From assembly GCA_027005175.1 (NCBI GenBank), contig JALTMC010000240.1, forward strand, positions 1 to 6,240: DNA of 6,240 nt, written 5' to 3'. The translations under genes and the position numbers were made by a program. Every line of letters begins with the position of its first letter. The stretch's first letter is position 1. Under the pieces are notes generated by a model. The model saw only the letters and a list, made by a program, of their open reading frames with translations, was not told the DNA's origin and ran no database searches. Origin of the DNA: Myxococcales bacterium (lineage in GTDB: Bacteria; Myxococcota_C; UBA6777). Below are positions 5,697-6,240 of the stretch, one piece after another.

Positions 5697-5781
5697 TGGG
5701 CGTAGAAGGAATCGAACCTCCATGGCCGGTTAGGGCATCGGATTTACAGTCCGCTCAGAAGCCATATCTGTCTATACGCCC
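5697..5781 (-). tRNA. trnY: tRNA-Tyr(GTA)
   Basis: This is an 85-nt class II tRNA with a long variable arm, the normal form for bacterial tyrosine tRNA. It reads TAC and TAT. Acceptor GGGCGTA/TACGCCC is perfect with discriminator A. Anticodon GTA (5747-5745) sits in loop CTGTAAA, with a G-A mismatch at the top of the anticodon stem. The best D-stem is CAGA/TCTG around a GG-containing loop, which leaves four rather than two linker bases after the acceptor. T-arm is GGAGG TTCGATT CCTTC. No CCA is encoded. It begins 19 nt after the terminator of the small gene upstream. Confidence 0.93.
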
Positions 5782-5800
5782 AGGAAGAGTTTGTCTAAAC

Positions 5801-5833
5801 AAAAAAACCGCCTGGACCTTACGGTGCAGACGG
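5801..5833 (-). terminator. Intrinsic terminator of the small gene at 5862-6050
   Basis: On the minus strand 5833-5827 pairs with 5814-5808 (7 bp, one G-T), then a C-C mismatch, then ACC/GGT closing a GTAA (GNRA) tetraloop, followed directly by seven T residues (5807-5801). This is a complete rho-independent terminator 29 nt after the stop codon. A short palindrome, GAGAGACTCTC-like (about 5838-5850), lies between the stop and the terminator. Confidence 0.88.
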
Positions 5834-5861
5834 CTGAAGAGAGAGTCTCTCATCATGGTTG

Positions 5862-6050
5862 TTACCAACCGCCTGAACCATCGTCGTGGATATATTTGAC
5901 ACCATCGATATATTTTGTGTCGGTGATATATCCATACTTCGCAGCAATCCCTGCTGCGCCTTTGGTTGCAGCAATGCCTACCTTTTGGGATTTTTGCCCA
6001 AAGGCTGCGATAGCCTTGATGGTGTCGGCGATGTGGAATAACTGTGACAT
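5862..6050 (-). CDS. Small hypothetical protein (62 aa) with C-terminal hexapeptide repeats
   Basis: I do not recognise a family. The 62-residue protein has an Ala/Gly/Lys-rich, probably helical first part with the near-repeat GIAATK (25-30) and GIAAKY (34-39). A C-terminal part follows with three consecutive hexapeptides YITDTK, YIDGVK and YIHDDG (41-58), ending in SGGW. It has no cysteine, signal peptide or clear membrane segment. I prefer the ATG at 6050. The frame stays open to a GTG at 6140, but that extension looks unlike protein and has no good Shine-Dalgarno spacing; the ATG itself has only a weak one (CGAGAACA). A precisely placed intrinsic terminator after the stop supports a real, short transcription unit. 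The role is unknown; a small regulator, a bioactive peptide or a structural peptide are all possible. Confidence 0.6.
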   Translation of the reverse strand: MSQLFHIADTIKAIAAFGQKSQKVGIAATKGAAGIAAKYGYITDTKYIDGVKYIHDDGSGGW

Positions 6051-6143
6051 TGTTCTCGGCCTTTTTGATGAAGATAAGTGATAGCTTCGTTTGTATTGCT
6101 TGTTCGTTATGAAAACGACGTTGCTTGTTGTTGAGCACACCCC

Positions 6144-6173
6144 TTATTACGGAGAAGGGTGGGGTAGGTTCAA
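6144..6173 (-). promoter_or_regulatory. Possible promoter of the small gene
   Basis: On the minus strand TTGAAC (6173-6168) and TAATAA (6149-6144) are spaced by 18 nt, each matching the sigma-70 consensus at 4 of 6 positions. A transcript from here would have a leader of roughly 85 nt before the ATG at 6050 and end at the 5801 terminator. Only a pattern match supports it. Confidence 0.3.
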
Positions 6174-6240
6174 TTTTATTTTGAGAAGTCTTGTTTTCTG
6201 TTTTACATCCTGGTTTGGAAGAGGTATGAAGGTGTGGTGT

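Noticed and set aside
6051-6140. GTG start at 6140 extending the small protein by 30 residues
   Set aside because: The extension is Ser/Lys/Asn-rich without repeat character, and the GTG lies directly against its only possible Shine-Dalgarno.
6226-6240. Start of a + strand gene (GGAAGAGG then ATG at 6226)
   Set aside because: Only five codons are visible and the spacing to the purine-rich stretch is too short to decide.

Overview
This is a bacterial window of roughly balanced GC content. Every gene I can support reads leftward, on the minus strand. The sequence alone does not fix the taxon. The type I restriction proteins resemble the EcoEI/EcoAI-like (type IB) branch. Heptanucleotide tandem repeats sit between genes, and the tRNAs are encoded without CCA. 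This fits an environmental Gram-negative lineage, or an accessory island or mobile element, and a Planctomycetes/PVC-type host is only a weak guess.

Left two thirds (1-4613): a type I restriction-modification locus in the order hsdR then hsdM. hsdR (4613 to 1209) is complete at 1134 codons and carries an extra N-terminal helical domain and coiled coil ahead of the nuclease and SF2 translocase. hsdM (1082 to the left edge) is open at the window edge and shows the DPAAGTGG and NPPF methyltransferase motifs. The specificity subunit hsdS is not in the window and probably lies to the left. HsdM with HsdS would methylate adenines at the target site. HsdR would translocate and cut unmodified DNA.

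Middle (4614-4899): no protein gene. This gap holds the hsdR leader and a 24-bp imperfect inverted repeat that encloses three smaller hairpins (4726-4874). All three non-Watson-Crick pairs of the long stem, and three more in one inner hairpin, are G-U wobbles only when the + strand is read. This suggests an undescribed + strand structured RNA, antisense in orientation to everything else; a small palindromic mobile element is the alternative.

Right third (4900-5781): eight tRNA genes, all minus strand. In transcription order they are Tyr(GTA), then after a 186-bp gap Lys(TTT), Ile(GAT), Ala(TGC), Ala(GGC), Val(TAC), Gly(GCC) and Gly(TCC). Most spacers are 4-12 nt, no CCA is encoded, and several tRNAs depart from consensus: Ala(GGC) lacks the G18G19/U55 elbow contacts, Ile has C33, and Gly(TCC) has an acceptor mismatch. 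The 186-bp gap carries a tandem 17-bp repeat within a set of four ATAGCATA-like boxes.

Far right (5782-6240): a small gene for a 62-residue protein with a hexapeptide repeat, with a textbook intrinsic terminator that ends just 19 nt before tRNA-Tyr. The combination of hsdRM, a compact divergent tRNA array, a candidate structured RNA and a small repeat protein looks like accessory or defence-island DNA. A functional link between the parts is inference.
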